NCBI GenBank assembly: GCA_025462985.1
Contig: JAOAPP010000753.1
Location: forward strand, 1-8,515
Direction of reading: 5' to 3'
DNA length: 8,515 nt
From: Bryobacterales bacterium
GTDB taxonomy: Bacteria; Acidobacteriota; Terriglobia; Bryobacterales; Bryobacteraceae
Below are positions 6,530 through 8,515 of this stretch, piece after piece; position 1 is the first letter of the stretch; each line of letters begins with the position of its first letter. A program made the translations under genes and the position numbers. The notes below the pieces were generated by a model. The model made no database searches. It had not been told where the DNA came from and was given only the letters and a program-made list of their open reading frames with translations.

Positions 6530-8083
6530 GTGAACCTGCCTCGATGCGCCGGAATTCTTCTTCATCCCACCTCATTGCCGTCTCGCTATGGTGTAGGTGA
6601 CTTCGGTCCGGAGGCTCATCACTTTGCGGATCAGATGTCCGAAGCTGGACAGACTTTATGGCAAGTATTACCGCTTGGTCCTATCGGCACCGGTAACTCT
6701 CCCTATCAAAGCTTCTCGGCGTTTGCCGGCGACCCACTTTTCATCAGTTTGGAATTCCTGGTGCGTGATGGCCTCCTGGATGGTCGGGATCTGGTGGAAG
6801 CTCCGCAGTTTCCGGCGTGCTGTGCGGATTACGAGGCGGTCCGCGAGTGGAAGCTGCCGCTCCTGAAGAAGGCATTCCGCAATTTCAGCGCAACGGCTAG
6901 ATGCGGTGATGGGCGCCTGTTCGATCAGTTCTGCGCAGACCACACCCTGTGGCTTGAAGACTATGCACTCTTCCTTGCGCTTCGAAATAAGTTCGGACAG
7001 GACCGAAGCTGGACCGACTGGGAAAAGGATGTAGTGCGTCGAAGCCCTGCGGCCCTGGCTCGCCACCGCGAACAATTGCATAACGAGGTCGAGTGCCAGA
7101 AATTCTGGCAGTTCCTCTTTTACAGCCAGTGGGATGCGCTGCGTCAACACTGTTCGAAGCGCGGCATACGCATTATGGGCGACATTCCAATCTACGTTTC
7201 ACAGGACAGCGCTGATGTCTGGTCCCATCCAAAACAGTTTCTGCTGGATGCAGACGGCCATCCCACCGCAGTATCCGGCGTGCCTCCGGATTACTTCAGC
7301 GAGACGGGGCAGCTATGGGGTAACCCGATTTACAACTGGGAAGAAATGGCGCGCTCTGGTTTTGAATGGTGGATTAATCGTTTTCGCGGCACATTTCGCT
7401 TATATGACGCGCTTCGAGTAGATCACTTTCGCGGATTCGAAGCGTTCTGGGAAGTGCCCGCCAAAGAGAAAACGGCCGTTAAAGGCAAATGGGTAAAGGC
7501 CCCAGGAGAAAAGCTGTTCCGCGAGGTGACGGCGAAATTGGGCCAGCTTGAAATTATCGCCGAGAACCTGGGCGTTATCACGCCGGAAGTGGAAGCGCTG
7601 CGGGAAAAGTTTAACTTTCCCGGCATGGCCATCCTTCAGTTCGCCTTCGGCATTGAGGGCAACGCAGCTAGCTATCGCCCTCATAATCTGATCAGAGATG
7701 TCGTCGCTTACACGGGCACGCATGACAACGACACGACTCTTGGGTGGTGGAATAGTTCCGGCGGCGATAGCACGCGCACGGACGAGGACATCAAGAGGGA
7801 AAAGGAATTCACGTTGAAGTATCTCGGGCCCGGACCCGAGCCGATCAACTGGAAGATGATTCGGGCGGTACAGGGCTCGGTTGCGCGGGTGGTGGTGATC
7901 CCGATGCAAGATGTACTCGGATTGGGAAACGATGCTCGGATGAATAAGCCTGGCGTGGGGTCCGGCAATTGGGCGTGGCGTATGCTGCCGGGCGCGTTTA
8001 CAACGGAGATGCAGGAGCGATTGCGCGAATTTGCAACGCTCTACGACCGCCTTCCTGCCGAGGAGGAAGCGAGCAGCCAGTAA
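6530..8083 (+). CDS. malQ: 4-alpha-glucanotransferase (amylomaltase, GH77)
   Basis: Cytoplasmic glycoside hydrolase family 77 enzyme, 517 residues, close to the roughly 500 of the compact bacterial form (Thermus aquaticus amylomaltase), without the long N-terminal extension of E. coli MalQ. It transfers glucan segments between maltodextrins during maltose and glycogen metabolism. Seen: GILLHPTSLPSRYGVGDFG (8-26); GDIPIYVSQDSADVW (217-231); VPPDYFSETGQLWGNP (251-266), a GH77 hallmark; the nucleophile D298 in RVDHFRGF; the acid/base E345 in IIAENLGVI; and the transition-state aspartate D399 in TGTHDND. All three catalytic acids are present. AENLG replaces the AEDLG of the Thermus enzyme. The GTG at 6530 is chosen because it places MNLPRCAGIL directly before the conserved GILLHPTSLPS segment. 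No other glycogen gene is visible; fdhD follows after 6 bp. Confidence 0.95.
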   Translation: MNLPRCAGILLHPTSLPSRYGVGDFGPEAHHFADQMSEAGQTLWQVLPLGPIGTGNSPYQSFSAFAGDPLFISLEFLVRDGLLDGRDLVEAPQFPACCADYEAVREWKLPLLKKAFRNFSATARCGDGRLFDQFCADHTLWLEDYALFLALRNKFGQDRSWTDWEKDVVRRSPAALARHREQLHNEVECQKFWQFLFYSQWDALRQHCSKRGIRIMGDIPIYVSQDSADVWSHPKQFLLDADGHPTAVSGVPPDYFSETGQLWGNPIYNWEEMARSGFEWWINRFRGTFRLYDALRVDHFRGFEAFWEVPAKEKTAVKGKWVKAPGEKLFREVTAKLGQLEIIAENLGVITPEVEALREKFNFPGMAILQFAFGIEGNAASYRPHNLIRDVVAYTGTHDNDTTLGWWNSSGGDSTRTDEDIKREKEFTLKYLGPGPEPINWKMIRAVQGSVARVVVIPMQDVLGLGNDARMNKPGVGSGNWAWRMLPGAFTTEMQERLREFATLYDRLPAEEEASSQ

Positions 8084-8089
8084 CTGGAG

Positions 8090-8515
8090 ATGGAGCCCTC
8101 CTCAACTCTAGTCCGCAATTTCGATATTAAGCGCATTGAGCATGGTTGCTCCGAGCGCCGGATCGATACGGTCGCTGCTGAAGAGCCGCTTCAGGTTAGG
8201 CTTCAGTACTGGTTCAAGGATGCGCCAACCGTCACGGCTCTGGCCTTGACGATGCGCACGCCCGGCCACGATCGCGAGTTTGCAGCGGGCTATCTTCTCA
8301 CCGAAGGCATCATCGAAAGGCGGGAAGATATCCACGAGCTTCGGTCTATTGGAACCGAACCCTCCAATGAGATCGTAGTCGAATTGGCGCCGACAGTGGA
8401 TGTCGATAGCTGGATGCTCAGTCGCAATGGTCCACTGAATGCCAGCTGCGGCATCTGCGGCAAACGAAGTATCGAGGCGCTCTCGGCGTACGCTCGCCCG
8501 CTTCGAACGGACGGC
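8090..8515 (+). CDS. fdhD: FdhD, sulfurtransferase for formate dehydrogenase (3' end outside window)
   Basis: The first 142 codons of a gene running off the right edge. FdhD passes sulfur from the cysteine desulfurase IscS to the molybdenum (bis-MGD) cofactor, which is needed for active formate dehydrogenase, in the cytoplasm. Seen: AEEPLQVRLQY (30-40), TMRTPGHDREFAAGYLLTEGII (54-75), and NASCGICGKRSIE (117-129). The catalytic CxxC pair is C120 and C123, matching C121 and C124 of E. coli FdhD. Family length is about 260-280 residues, so roughly half is shown. The ATG at 8090 is the only good start: an in-frame TAA (8081-8083, the malQ stop) precedes it and conserved sequence begins near residue 30. 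GGAG directly abuts the ATG and is too close to help; AGGAGG at 8061-8066 is too far. Translation by reinitiation after malQ is likely. Formate dehydrogenase genes may lie to the right. Confidence 0.92.
   Translation, partial: MEPSSTLVRNFDIKRIEHGCSERRIDTVAAEEPLQVRLQYWFKDAPTVTALALTMRTPGHDREFAAGYLLTEGIIERREDIHELRSIGTEPSNEIVVELAPTVDVDSWMLSRNGPLNASCGICGKRSIEALSAYARPLRTDG

Noticed and set aside
6668..7150. Minus-strand ORF of 160 codons inside malQ
   Set aside because: Shadow of the GH77 frame; no independent support.
8108..8335. Minus-strand ORF of 75 codons near the right edge
   Set aside because: Fully antisense to fdhD, whose conserved segments and CxxC motif are clear on the plus strand.
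1..8515. Defence system, mobile element, CRISPR or biosynthetic cluster
   Set aside because: All sizeable genes are recognisable housekeeping or transport families, and no transposase, integrase, repeat array or terminal repeats were seen on either strand.

Overview
The window looks like ordinary chromosome from a soil-type Acidobacteriota (Terriglobia-like) bacterium. This is inferred from three things: the long Oar-like TonB-dependent receptor with its typical C-terminal barrel sequence, a class expanded in that phylum; the small uncharacterised protein families; and the moderate-to-high GC with short intergenic gaps. No rRNA, tRNA, CRISPR array, insertion sequence, phage gene or attachment site is visible. 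I found no convincing new multi-gene system. The interest lies mainly in how transcription and translation start.

Layout. Positions 1-2258 (+) hold the C-terminal part of an outer-membrane TonB-dependent receptor that is cut by the left edge. It converges on a HAD-family phosphatase at 2323-3138 (-), and a strong hairpin between them (2272-2306) probably ends transcription from one or both sides. Upstream of the phosphatase on the same strand is a YbjJ-like MFS transporter, 3305-4525 (-). The 166-bp gap between those two carries a possible short leader ORF with a near-perfect Shine-Dalgarno sequence and an internal inverted repeat. The MFS gene is divergent from a rightward pair: an unknown 65-residue protein (4625-4822) and a glutaryl-CoA dehydrogenase (4853-6028). 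The divergent gap contains a 6-bp dyad overlapping candidate promoters of both directions. The dehydrogenase converges, with only 7 bp between, on a conserved hypothetical protein of 135 residues (6036-6443, -). That gene is divergent from malQ, 4-alpha-glucanotransferase (6530-8083, +), which is followed after 6 bp by the start of fdhD (8090 to the right edge).

How the genes work together. There is no single pathway. The window samples outer-membrane uptake (the receptor), a small-molecule exporter or importer (MFS), lysine/tryptophan or aromatic acyl-CoA breakdown (glutaryl-CoA to crotonyl-CoA), maltodextrin/glycogen remodelling (MalQ) and maturation of molybdenum formate dehydrogenase (FdhD). 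The closest coupling is malQ-fdhD, where fdhD probably depends on reinitiation.

The most notable pattern is that both GTG-initiated genes (65-residue protein and malQ) lack a usable Shine-Dalgarno sequence. Both have a TACNGT hexamer exactly 6 nt before the start codon, as expected for leaderless mRNAs.
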